The translations under genes were made by a program, and so were the position numbers. This document shows, piece after piece, positions 1-11,289 of a stretch of DNA of 64,000 nucleotides. Each line of letters opens with the position of its first letter. Within the stretch, counting starts at the first letter, position 1. The notes beneath the pieces are model-generated. The model was not told the origin of the DNA and ran no database searches. It saw nothing but the letters and a program-made list of their open reading frames with translations. The DNA comes from Stomorhina lunata (taxonomy: Eukaryota; Arthropoda; Insecta; Diptera; Rhiniidae). The stretch covers positions 36,650,779 to 36,714,778 of the forward strand of contig OW121742.1 of NCBI GenBank assembly GCA_933228675.1. Reading direction: 5' to 3'.

Positions 1-1560
1 TTTCCTATAAAAATAGGAAATTTTTGAAAAATTTCCTATAAAAATAGGAAATTTTTGAAAAATTTCCTATAAAAATAGGAAATTTTTGAAAAATTTCCTA
101 TAAAAATAGGAAATTTTTGAAAAATTTCCTATAATAATAGGAAATTTTTGAAAAATTTCCTATAATAATAGGAAATTTTTGAAAAATTTCCTATAATAAT
201 AGGAAATTTTTGAAAAATTTCCTATAAAAATAGGAAATTTTTGAAAAATTTTCTATAAAAATAGGAAATTTTTGAAAAATTTCCTATAAAAATAGGAAAT
301 TTTTGAAAAATTTCCGATAATAATAGGAAATTTTTGAAAAATTTCCTATAAAAATAGGAAATTTTTGAAAAATTTCCTATAAAAATAGGAAATTTTTGAA
401 AAATTTCCTATAAAAATAGGAAATTTTTGAAAAATTTCCTATAAAAATAGGAAATTTTTGAAAAATTTCCTATAAAAATAGGAAATTTTTGAAAAATTTC
501 CTATAAAAATAGGAAATTTTTGAAAAATTTCCTATAAAAATAGGAAATTTTTGAAAAATTTCCTATAAAAATAGGAAATTTTTGAAAAATTTCCTATAAA
601 AAAAGGAAATTTTTGAAAAATTTCCTATAAAAATAGGAAATTTTTGAAAAATTTCCTATAAAAATAGGAAATTTTTGAAAAATTTCCTATAAAAATAGGA
701 AATTTTTGAAAAATTTCCTATAAAAATAGGAAATTTTTGAAAAATTTCCTATAAAAATAGGAAATTTTTGAAAAATTTCCTATAAAAATAGGAAATTTTT
801 GAAAAATTTCCTATAAAAATAGGAAATTTTTGAAAAATTTCCTATAAAAATAGGAAATTTTTGAAAAATTTCCTATAAAAATAGGAAATTTTTGAAAAAT
901 TTCCTATAAAAATAGGAAATTTTTGAAAAATTTCCTATAAAAATAGGAAATTTTTGAAAAATTTCCTATAAAAATAGGAAATTTTTGAAAAATTTCCTAT
1001 AAAAATAGGAAATTTTTGAAAAATTTCCTATAAAAATAGGAAATTTTTGAAAAATTTCCTATAAAAATAGGAAATTTTTGAAAAATTTCCTATAAAAATA
1101 GGAAATTTTTGAAAAATTTCCTATTTTTGAAAAATTTCCTATAAAAATAGGAAATTTTTGAAAAATTTCCTATAAAAATAGGAAATTTTTGAAAAATTTC
1201 CTATAAAAATAGGAAATTTTTGAAAAATTTCCTATAAAAATAGGAAATTTTTGAAAAATTTCCTATAAAAATAGGAAATTTTTGAAAAATTTCCTATAAA
1301 AATAGGAAATTTTTGAAAAATTTCCTATAAAAATAGGAAATTTTTGAAAAATTTCCTATAAAAATAGGAAATTTTTGAAAAATTTCCTATAAAAATAGAA
1401 AATTTCCTATAAAAATAGGAAATTTTTAAAAAATTTCCTATAAAAATAGGAAATTTTCGAAAAATTTCCTATAAAAATAGGAAATTTTTAAATTTATAAA
1501 TAAAGGAAATTTCCTATAAAAATAGAAATTTTTTGAAAAATTTCTGCAAATATAGAAAAT
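1..1560 (+). repeat. 31-bp double-dyad satellite, forward orientation
   Basis: About 48 tandem copies of a 31-bp unit. Each unit holds a hairpin-forming module, TTTCCTAT-AAAA-ATAGGAAA, followed by a second small dyad, TTTTTGAAAAA. Copies are nearly identical from 1 to about 1400, with scattered changes such as ATAATAATAGG near 135-225 and a shortened unit near 1123. They decay between 1400 and 1560. The array runs off the left edge of the window. I call this strand forward (G between the T and A runs); several arrays further right have the reverse strand on top. Confidence 0.97.
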
Positions 1561-2354
1561 AAGACATTTTTGACAAATTCCGTATAAAAATAAGATATTT
1601 GTGAAATGACACTGTTCGCTTCTTGTCCATTAAGTGTCCTTGAAACTTATTTTATAAGTCACTAGAATGAAAATATGTCCTAAGTCCCTGATGAAAGTAT
1701 CCCATTAATAGAATTTCTAAAGGTTTATCTCCTTAAGGCCAGAACAAACAACAAATGAGATTTTCTAGCTCATGGCTCATAAAACATGAAAATAAATGTT
1801 TTAATTCTGGAAAAATATAATAAAAGACATAAAATTGCTCGAAAACAAAAAAAAAAGAATCGCTAAAGAAAACAAATGTCTCACATACTTTAAGGCTTCT
1901 AGAGTTTTTGTATTACAAACATTTTGTCTCAAATTTGTTTCGTAAATTATTAGTTCATCTCAAGCGTTTGTAGTGCAGAAACCGAAAAACTCATATTAAT
2001 TTTCTTCTGTAAACTTTTATTGTTAATATTAAAAGGTCAACTTTACAAAAGTACCAAACAATTTTATGGGCTTTTACAACGAAAGACCAAAAAAAAAGAA
2101 CAATATATAAATTGTTTTAAACAAAAAAAACGAGAAAAATATACAAAAACATTTTTTATTCAAAAAATTGCAATAAGTAAATTGTATTCGCTAAGTAATT
2201 TATGGCATTCGACTATTTTCTACTTTTTATTGTCTGCTTCATTTTTTTTACTTTTATTTTAATAAAAAAAAAACATAAATATTCACATATTCAAAGTAAT
2301 AAACAATTTGTTTAACTTTATGATTCTTTGGGTATTAGAGGAGCTCGTATAAAT
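1561..2354. other. AT-rich non-coding spacer
   Basis: Unique-looking AT-rich sequence between two satellite blocks. I see no exon with splice signals, no RNA gene and no conserved motif. The one open frame here (2020-2262) is lysine- and phenylalanine-rich, starts at a non-ATG codon and resembles no known family. Confidence 0.6.
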
Positions 2355-5283
2355 GATTCTATAGAAAAATTTCATATTGAAAATTTTTCTATAGAAAAAT
2401 TTCATATTGAAAATTTTTCTATAGAAAAATTTCATATTGAAAATTTTTCTATAGAAAAATTTCATATTGAAAATTTTTCTATAGAAAAATTTCATATTGA
2501 AAATTTTTCTATAGAAAAATTTCATATTGAAAATTTTTCTATAGAAAAATTTCATATTGAAAATTTTTCTATAGAAAAATTTCATATTGAAAATTTTTCT
2601 ATAGAAAAATTTCATATTGAAAATTTTTCTATAGAAAAATTTAATATTGAACATTTTTCTATAGAAAAATTTTATATTGAAAATTTTTCTATAGAAAAAT
2701 TTCATATTGAAAATTTTTCTATAGAAAAATTTCATATTGAAAATTTTTCTATAGAAAAATTTCATATTGAAAATTTTTCTATAGAAAAATTTCATATTGA
2801 AAATTTTTCTATAGAAAAATTTCATATTGAAAATTTTTCTATAGAAAAATTTCATATTGAAAATTTTTCTATAGAAAAATTTCATATTGAAAATTTTTCT
2901 ATAGAAAAATTTCATATTGAAAATTTTTCTATAGAAAAATTTCATATTGAAAATTTTTCTATAGAAAAATTTCATATTGAAAATTTTTCTATAGAAAAAT
3001 TTCATATTGAAAATTTTTCTATAGAAAAATTTCATATTGAAAATTTTTCTATAGAAAAATTTCATATTGAAAATTTTTCTATAGAAAAATTTCATATTGA
3101 AAATTTTTCTATAGAAAAATTTCATATTGAAAATTTTTCTATAGAAAAATTTCATATTGAAAATTTTTCTATAGAAAAATTTCATATTGAAAATTTTTCT
3201 ATAGAAAAATTTCATATTGAAAATTTTTCTATAGAAAAATTTCATATTGAAAATTTTTCTATAGAAAAATTTCATATTGAAAATTTTTCTAGAGAAAAAT
3301 TTCATATTGAAAATTTTTCTATAGAAAAATTTCATATTGAAAATTTTTCTATAGAAAAATTTCATATTGAAAATTTTTCTATAGAAAAATTTCATATTGA
3401 AAATTTTTCTATAGAAAAATTTCATATTGAAAATTTTTCTATAGAAAAATTTCATATTGAAAATTTTTCTATAGAAAAATTTCATATTGAAAATTTTTCT
3501 ATAGAAAAATTTCATATTGAAAATTTTTCTATAGAAAAATTTCATATTGAAAATTTTTCTATAGAAAAATTTCATATTGAAAATTTTTCTATAGAAAAAT
3601 TTCATATTGAAAATTTTTCTATAGAAAAATTTCATATTGAAAATTTTTCTATAGAAAAATTTCATATTGAAAATTTTTCTATAGAAAAATTTAATATTGA
3701 ACATTTTTCTATAGAAAAATTTCATATTGAACATTTTTCTATAGAAAAATTTCATATTGAAAATTTTTCTATAAAAAAATTTCATATTGAAAATTTTTCT
3801 ATAGAAAAATTTCATATTGAAAATTTTTCTATAGAAAAATTTCATATTGAAAATTTTTCTATAGAAAAATTTCATATTGAAAATTTTTCTATAGAAAAAT
3901 TTCATATTGAAAATTTTTCTATAGAAAAATTTCATATTGAAAATTTTTCTATAGAAAAATTTCATATTGAAAATTTTTCTATAGAAAAATTTCATATTGA
4001 AAATTTTTCTATAGAAAAATTTCATATTGAAAATTTTTCTATAGAAATTTCATATTGAAAATTTTTCTATAGAAAAATTTCATATTGAAAATTTTTCTAT
4101 AGAAAAATTTCATATTGAAAATTTTTCTATAGAAAAATTTCATATTGAAAATTTTTCTATAGAAAAATTTCATATTGAAAATTTTTCTATAGAAAAATTT
4201 CATATTGAAAATTTTTCTATAGAAAAATTTCATATTGAAAATTTTTCTATAGAAAAATTTCATATTGAAAATTTTTCTATAGAAAAATTTCATATTGAAA
4301 ATTTTTCTATCGAAAAATTTCATATTGAAAATTTTTCTATAGAAAAATTTCATATTGAAAATTTTTCTATAGAAAAATTTCATATTGAAAATTTTTCTAT
4401 AGAAAAATTTCATATTGAAAATGTTTCTATAGAAAAATTTCATATTGAAAATTTTTCTATAGAAAAATTTCATATTGAAAATTTTTCTATAGAAAAATTT
4501 CATATTGAAAATTTTTCTATAGAAAAATTTCATATTGAAAATTTTTCTATAGAAAAATTTCATATTGAAAATTTTTCTATAGAAAAATTTCATATTGAAA
4601 ATTTTTCTATAGAAAAATTTCATATTGAAAATTTTTCTATAAAAAAATTTCATATTGAAAATTTTTCTATAGAAAAATTTCATATTGAAAATTTTTCTAT
4701 AGAAAAATTTCATATTGAAAATTTTTCTATAGAAAAATTTCATATTGAAAATTTTTCTATAGAAAAATTTCATATTGAAAATTTTTCTATAGAAAAATTT
4801 CATATTGAAAATTTTTCTAAAGAAAAATTTCATATTGAAAATTTTTCTATAGAAAAATTTCATATTGAAAATGTTTCTATAGAAAAATTTCATATTGAAA
4901 ATGTTTCTATAGAAAAATTTCATATTGAAAATTTTTCTATAGAAAAATTTCATATTGAAAATTTTTCTATAGAAAAATTTCATATTAAAAATTTTTCTAT
5001 AGAAAAATTTCATATTGAAAATTTTTCTATAAAAAAATTTCATATTGAAAATTTTTCTATAGAAAAATTTTATATTGAAAATTTTTCAATAGAAAAATTT
5101 CATATTGAAAATTTTTCTATAGAAAAATTTCATATTGAAAATTTTTCTATAGAAAAATTTCATATTGAAAATTTTTCTATAGAAAAATTTGATATTGAAA
5201 ATTTTTCTATAGAAAAATTTCATATTGAAAATTTTTCTGTAGAAAAATTTCATATTGAAAATTTTTCTGTAGAAAAATTTCAT
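2355..5283 (+). repeat. 30-bp satellite, nearly homogeneous
   Basis: About 97 tandem copies of a 30-bp unit made of TTTCATATTGAAA (5-bp arms around TAT) alternating with the perfect 18-bp palindrome ATTTTTCTATAGAAAAAT. Because 30 is a multiple of three and the unit has no stop in one frame on each strand, the block is open for nearly 580 codons on both strands at once. A unit shortened near 4040-4055 breaks both frames. Variants such as TTTAATATTGAACAT recur near 2640 and 3690, evidence of copying between distant units. I see no promoter, introns or codon-position bias and treat it as satellite, not coding. Confidence 0.97.
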
Positions 5284-5990
5284 ATTGAAAATTTTTTCTA
5301 TAGAAAAAATTTCATATTGAAAATTTTTTCTATAGAAAAAATTTCATATTGAAAATTTTTTCTGTAGAAAAAATTTCACATTGAAAATTTTTTCTATAGA
5401 AAAAAATTTATATTGAAAATTTTTTCTATAGAAAAAATTTCATATTGAAAATTTTTTCTATAGAAAAAATTTCACATTGAAAATTTTTTCTATAGAAAAA
5501 ATTTCATATTGAAAATTTTTTCTATAGAAAAATTTTCATATTGAAAATTTTTTCTATAGAAAAAATTTCATATTGAAATTTTTTTCTATAGAAAAAATTT
5601 CATATTGAAAATTTTTTCTACAGAAAAATTTTCATATTGAAAATTTTTTCTATAGAAAAAATTTCATATTGAAATTTTTTTCTATAGAAAAAATTTCATA
5701 TTGAAATTTTTTTCTATAGAAAAAATTTCATATTGAAAATATTTTCTATAGAAAAAATTTCATATTAAAAGTTTTTCTATAGAAAAAATTTCATATTGAA
5801 AATTTTTTCTATAGAAAAAATTTCATATTGAAAATTTTTTCAATAGAAAAAATTTAAAATTGAAAATATTTTCTATAGAAAAAATTTCATATTGAAAATT
5901 TTTTCTATAGAAAAAATTTTATATTTATATGGAAAAATTTTCGATATGAAATTTTTTCTATAGAATACTTTTCAAATTGGAATTTTTTTC
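5284..5990 (+). repeat. 32-bp variant of the CATATTGAAA satellite
   Basis: Continues the 30-bp block, but with an extra T and A around the CTATAG palindrome, so the arms are TTTTTT/AAAAAA and the period is about 32 bp. Copies diverge more than in the 30-bp part and end near 5990 in degenerate sequence. The period change also ends the chance open frames. Confidence 0.93.
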
Positions 5991-5994
5991 AAAA

Positions 5995-6085
5995 AGGTTT
6001 ATCAAAATTTTTTGACATCAAACATTTAATTAAAAAGTTTTTCTGTTGTGTATTGCACTAAGATCCCAATTCATTACAATTATTA
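5995..6085 (+). repeat. Non-satellite segment, duplicated copy 1
   Basis: A stretch of about 90 bp, running from AAAAAGGTTTATCAAAATTT through GTGTATTGCACTAAGATCCC to an ATTCATTACAATTA end, that recurs with few differences at 6682-6772. It marks a duplication of about 690 bp that includes the satellite between the copies. Confidence 0.85.
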
Positions 6086-6680
6086 TTTCATATTAAAAAT
6101 TTTTCTATAGAAAAATTATATATTGAAAATTTTTCTATAGACAAAATTTCATATTGAAAATTTTTTCTATAGAAAAAATTTCATATTCAAAATTTTTTCT
6201 ATAGAAAAAATTTCATATTGAAAATTTTTTCCATAGAAAAAATTTCATATTGAAAATTTTTTCTATAGAAAAAATTTCATATTGAAAATTTTTTCTATAG
6301 AAAAATTTTCCTATTGAAAGTTTTTTCTATAGAAAAAATTTCCTATTGAAAGTTTTTTCTATAGAAAAAATTTCCTATTGAAAGTTTTTTCTATAGAAAA
6401 AATTTCCTATTGAAATTTTTTTCTATAGAAAAAATTTCATATTGAAAATTTTTCTATAGAAAAAATTTCATATTGAACATTTTTTCTATAGAAAGAATTT
6501 CATATTGAATATTTTTTCTATAGAAAAAATTTCATATTGAAAAAATTTCATATTGAAAATATTTTCTATAGAAAAAATTTTATATTTATATGGAAAAATT
6601 TTCAATATGAAATTTTTGCTATAGAAAACTTTTCAATATGAAATTTTTTCTATAGAAAACTTTTCAATATGAAATTTTTT
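6086..6680 (+). repeat. 32-bp satellite, second block
   Basis: About 18 copies of the 32-bp CATATTGAAA/CTATAG unit, lying between the two copies of a 90-bp unique segment. A subset near 6300-6420 reads TTTCCTATTGAAAG, which moves toward the TTTCCTAT arm of the 31-bp family. Confidence 0.92.
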
Positions 6681-6681
6681 C

Positions 6682-6772
6682 AAAAAGGTTTATCAAAATT
6701 TTGGGACATCAAACATTTAATTAAAAAGTTTTACTGTAGTGTATTGCACTAAGATCCCAATTCATTACAATT
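6682..6772 (+). repeat. Non-satellite segment, duplicated copy 2
   Basis: Near-identical to 5995-6085 (same GTGTATTGCACTAAGATCCC core). Spacing of about 687 bp between the copies shows a segmental duplication of unique flank plus satellite. Confidence 0.85.
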
Positions 6773-8702
6773 ATTTATTATTGTAATAAATAGTATATGA
6801 AATTTTCATATTGAAAATGTTTCTTTAGAAAAAGTTTTTTTTTTTGTTTTATTTATCTCTGAAATTAAAATGGCCAAAAATAAAATTCTAAATATATATT
6901 TAATATTTTTTATTAAAGCTAAAATAATAGACAGTTTTATCAATTTATGATTTCGCTAATCTATGGAAAATTTATGAAATTTTCCCCAAATTCTTGCAGA
7001 AGATTATGACGTCAATGACAAAAGTCGTTACATTTTTAGAACCTTTAACAATAAAATTAAATTAATTTTAAGCTAATTTTTCTATACAATGGGATCTTCA
7101 ATGAATTTTTTAGCAAAATATTTTAACAAATATTATTTTAGAAAGTTGGTTTTACTTATTGTTGAAAAAAGGACAGCCAAACGAAGTATGGGAAATGAAG
7201 ACAATAAAACTAATTTACATTTTATATTCAAAACTTAATATAAACTTTAGCTATGAATCTTATACTTATGTGTCATTATTCTTATATCATACTTCCTAAA
7301 TTAAAGTTCTCACTTCACCCACTGTGCAACCCCTAAAGGATTTGTTTTCTTCCAAAAACTTTCCTAATCATTTTGCCAAAAAAAAAAAATAAAAGTTCCA
7401 TACACGGTCTGGGCATGTGAGTAGTGGGCTGTTACCCATTTTATTCCATGTGAACTAAACACGTGTTCCCGTTTGAAATATAATCCCGATCAAAAAGAAA
7501 ATAATACTCGTACCGCCGTCACCAACAGGTGAAGTTTTTTTTTCCACAGATATTTAGGCAATAAAGACACCTTTGCCCTCCATAAACCGAAAAAAAGTTT
7601 CAAAAACGAAAAATATTTATGACACAGAAAATGAATGAATTGCCATAGAAATTCAAATATTTATATGAACTTTTTACTTTTTTGGGTAACTAATCGGCTT
7701 ATAACACAAAAATATTTTGATATATTCAACAACAAAAACAAAAGATTAAAAAACTTAGGTTTCAAAATGATTTTCTCGGTTACTAACAAAATACACAAAA
7801 GCAGCTGAAAATAACAAAAAAAATGTGTGAAATTTTTAAAAACATTTTAATCCGGCGGAAGTTACCATAAAGTTGATAATGTTTTCAAATATATTTTTCT
7901 TTTATTAAATTTTTATATGCAATAATTTATAAGCCATAAAAATTTGTATAAAGAAGAATGTTAAATATTTTCTACAAATTTTTTTTGCTATGAAGTTTTT
8001 TGAAAAAAATTTTGGTAAATTTTTTTGAATAAAATTTTTTTTACAGAAAAATTTTTGATGAAATTTTTTCTCCAAGAAATGTTTGATATTATCTGTAGAA
8101 AAACATTCGACATCAAAATTATTCTTAAAAAAATTATAAATTTCTCTATAGAAAAAAATTCAATTTTTTTTACTAAAAATAATATCCGATAAAAAATTAA
8201 AAAAAAATAACAAACAGAAAGAGTATTTTCATTTGATCCCAAATTTGTTACATTTATTATTAATGTAACAGACCAATTTATTGATAAAAAGACCAAAATT
8301 CCTCGACGCGTTTCTACGGTTGGTTCAGCCATCTCTTTAGGAGGAGTATTCCCAATATAGACAGATCAAAAACCTCGCATTATTACTAAATTTACAAACA
8401 AAATCTTTAACAATTATGTTCATAAATCATAAGTAAAAGCGTAGATTATCGATTGAACAAAACACAAACAATTCTCAGTTTTCATCTTCCTTCACTTCTT
8501 ACAAAAAATATTCAAAATTAAAGTATTGGAATTCAAAGTATTGAAACTTTTAAATAACTTTAGTCCAAAAAGTTCTTTAAAAACATCGAAATCTTCTACA
8601 AGGTTTTTGATATTTGTAACCTCGCACAGGGATATTTCTTCATACATGTAATTGCATTTATTTAGTTTTATATAGATAAGAAAAATTAAAAAAAAAAAAC
8701 TT
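6773..8702. other. AT-rich non-coding region
   Basis: No gene, RNA or clear element. A weak satellite-like stretch of TTTTTGAAAAAA/TTTTCTATAGAAAAA remnants lies at 7970-8170, and a lone CCCACTGTGC motif at 7318-7327. The open frame 7988-8332 (- strand) reads mostly through satellite remnant and is not credible as a gene. Confidence 0.6.
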
Positions 8703-9440
8703 TGAAATCCGTCTACTCCTTCGGGTACCTCCCTTGGACCCTCACTTTTTCACTTATCTTTCTTCTCAATGTATAACCCCCAATTTTCACCAGAATTTCA
8801 TGAAATTTGGCACAACTCTATTATTTGACCCAAGAAAAAGGCTCCATAAGTTTTGGTTGAAATCCGTCAACTCCTTGAGTTGCCTCCCTTGGACCCCATT
8901 TTTTCACTTATTTTTATTCTCAATGTATAAAACGCTATTTTCAATAGAATTTGATCAAATTTGATACACTTATAGTTTTTGATCCAAAAATAAGCTCTAA
9001 TAGTTTTGGTCGAAATCCGTCTACTCCTTTTTTCACTTATTTTCCTTCTCAATGTATAAACCTCAATTTTCAACAGAATTTGATAAAATTTAGAACACTT
9101 CTATTTTTTTGATCCAAGAAAGAGCTCTACTATTTTTGGTTGAAATCCGGTGAATCCTTGGGGTAGCTCCCTTGGAGCCACATTTTTCACTTATTTTCCT
9201 TCTCAATGTATAACCCGCAATTTTCAATAGAATTTGATAAAATCGGCACATTTTTATTTTTTTTTGATCCAGGAAAGAGCTCTACTAATTTTGGTTGAAA
9301 GCCGTCGACTTCTTGGTGTACCTGCCTTGGACCCCTATTTTTTCATGCAATAAAATTTTGTGAAATTCGTCACATGCCTATTAGTTGATCTAAGAAAGAA
9401 CTCTACTAATTTTTATTGAAATCCGTAGACTCATAGAGGT
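8703..9440 (+). repeat. Tandem repeat, about 154-bp unit
   Basis: Five to six diverged copies of a unit with the landmarks GAAATCCGTCTACTCCTT, CTCCCTTGGACC, TTTTTCACTTAT, CTCAATGTATAA and TTTGATCCAAGAAAGAGCTC. CTCAATGTATAA falls near 8766, 8920, 9049 and 9203, so spacings are about 154, 129 and 154 bp; the third unit lacks the CTCCCTTGGACC part. Copies become more degenerate to the right. The phrasing resembles dispersed fly repeats containing 'aaatccgt/aaatcggt' and 'tttggta' motifs, but I do not recognise the family. Confidence 0.85.
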
Positions 9441-9828
9441 ACTTCGTAAATCTCAAGATAAAGTAATTTGAACTTATGTTAGGATTAATAACTGAAATTT
9501 GATTAAAAATTTAAGCCTGAAGGTATGCAGTGCCTTCAGCAATATTCCTTACTTTTTCACTAAATTTTGATTTTTTTAAAAGATTGACAAAAGTTGGTAG
9601 CTAATTCGAAAGAAAATCCTTTTGCCTTTCATTTCATTATACCGAGAGCACGGAGGTAAGCCGAGCTAACTAACTTTTTCTCCAAAGAAAACAGCCAATG
9701 ATGAGTTTTATAGGACAATTTTAATGCGCTTATATCTCACATACGTACGCAATAAACTTATTTTTTCTTTTAAGCAAAAACAAGATCTCAGACTTAAATA
9801 CATTTTTGTTTCACAATATTCAGCTGAC

Positions 9829-10985
9829 CAGAGGGCGAAGCCGAGCGGCTCTAAGCCGGCGCTGAGTCGCCGCCGGAATAATTTTTCGATAGTCAGCCGC
9901 CGCCGAAAGAACCGGCTCATGTCGGCTTAAATTTCAAGCCGAAGTAGTTTCATTTTTAGATAAAGATATTTTTTAATACTAATTTTTTTAATTAGACTTG
10001 GTTTTTATATTTAATAAGAAGATACATAAAAGTATTATCAAATTAATCTTTCATTTAAAGCTCGTTTTTTGTACGCGAGAAAATGAGAATAAGTGAAAAA
10101 GTGTATGATACTGGAAACGCAACAAAATTTTTCCAAGGTCAAAGTTATACCACTATAAGCTCTTTTATATATTCTTATAAAAATATAATGTCTTCATGAG
10201 AAAGGACAGAAATTGCATCATATTTTGAACTCGCAATACAATTGTGCGGTTTTGCAAAGCAGAACTGAAAAAAAGCGTTTAAAGATTTTTAAAATACAAG
10301 TGGTGGCAGCTTTAATGGATACATGCCAAACAAAATTTGCCAGCTTTAGAGAAGTATATTAATATGATTCTACAAAACGCGTTAAATTTATTTCAAATCT
10401 TGGATGTATCCTATAATTCAGTTTCTAAATCAAAGTTAATTTTAGAAGAAATACAAAAATTAGAGGATATTGATATCAATCGTCCATCTACCAGCAAATG
10501 TTCAAATCAATCTGAGGAACCCATCAAAAAGATCAAAGTATAGTGTCATGATTTTTTTATAATTTTATATATACAAGATAACAAATGCTAGAATTCATGG
10601 GAACAATAATGCCTAACCTGAACAATAATATGGAACTTGAAATTCACAAATATCTTGATAGCGAAGTTATCCCAATATTGCAAAACTAGCAAATTTATGT
10701 TTCAGGATACCAGCTACATCAGCATCGTCGAAACAAGCCTTTTCATTCATACAACTGTGTAAACCAAAAAAGAAGTTCCCTAAATCCTAACACAATAAAA
10801 AAAACAATTGTTTGTGCATGATAATATGGGATTGATGAAACCAAAATAAGAAAAATATGTATTCTGGTTTAAAAAAATATGATTTTTTTATGTTTGTATT
10901 CGGCTTAAAGCCGGCGCACAGCCGCCGCTGGTCCATTTTTCTCCAGCCGCCGCCGCCGATAATTTGTAGTCGGCTTCGCCCTCTG
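9829..10985 (+). mobile_element. hAT-superfamily DNA transposon remnant with intact ends
   Basis: The element has 16-bp terminal inverted repeats, CAGAGGGCGAAGCCGA at 9829-9844 and its exact complement at 10970-10985. It is flanked by a perfect 8-bp direct repeat, CAGCTGAC, at 9821-9828 and 10986-10993. Eight-base duplications and CAG-type ends are hallmarks of hAT. Inside are broken transposase pieces: one reads MELEIHKYLD at about 10630-10659 and stops at 10687; another at 10704-10790, in a different frame, contains IPATSASSKQAFS, the signature of the hAT C-terminal dimerisation domain, ending in TAA with AATAAA at 10794. The first 100 bp inside each end are strikingly GC-rich (GCCGGC, GCCGCCGCCG) in an otherwise AT-rich window. 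Transposase is deleted and frameshifted, so the copy is non-autonomous. Sequence from 9441 to 9820 before it is gene-free. Confidence 0.9.
10337..10543 (+). pseudogene. Open fragment inside the hAT element
   Basis: A 68-codon open stretch within the hAT element, between its left end and the recognisable C-terminal domain. It starts at a non-ATG codon. It is rich in polar residues (ends in a lysine-rich tail after PSTSKCSNQSEEP) and precedes the hAT dimerisation remnant. I infer it is a decayed internal part of the transposase; it matches nothing I recognise by itself. Confidence 0.35.
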
Positions 10986-10993
10986 CAGCTGAC

Positions 10994-11289
10994 TTCAATC
11001 ATAACATATCTTAAAAAAATACATTAGATTTTTGAAAAGTGGTAGTCAACAAAATTACTTTTTTGCAGCAGAAATACCATAGTACATCGTACTGCGCGTT
11101 AAGGGTGCCACGCCTCTTATATTCAGATAAATATAACTTATAGTGAAAATTTACTATAAACTAGTTACTGTAATTACTCATTGAAGTATAAAGCCTTTAA
11201 TAAGGTGTTTTAAATGATTTATTACTATACAAAATATATCATATATTAAAGTTATTTTAATCACTATCAGAAAATAACACTGTGTTAGA
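10994..11289. other. AT-rich spacer
   Basis: Short non-coding spacer between the hAT element and the next satellite. A CACTGTGT motif at 11278-11285 abuts the satellite edge. Confidence 0.6.

Noticed and set aside
1..1560. CRISPR-like array
   Set aside because: Repeats are contiguous with no unique spacers and the genome is clearly an insect's; it is a satellite.
2283..4058. Two long open frames of decapeptide repeats on opposite strands, as a possible repeat protein gene
   Set aside because: They follow from a 30-bp satellite unit with no stops. Both strands are open equally, substitutions show no codon pattern, and a short unit near 4040 breaks both frames.
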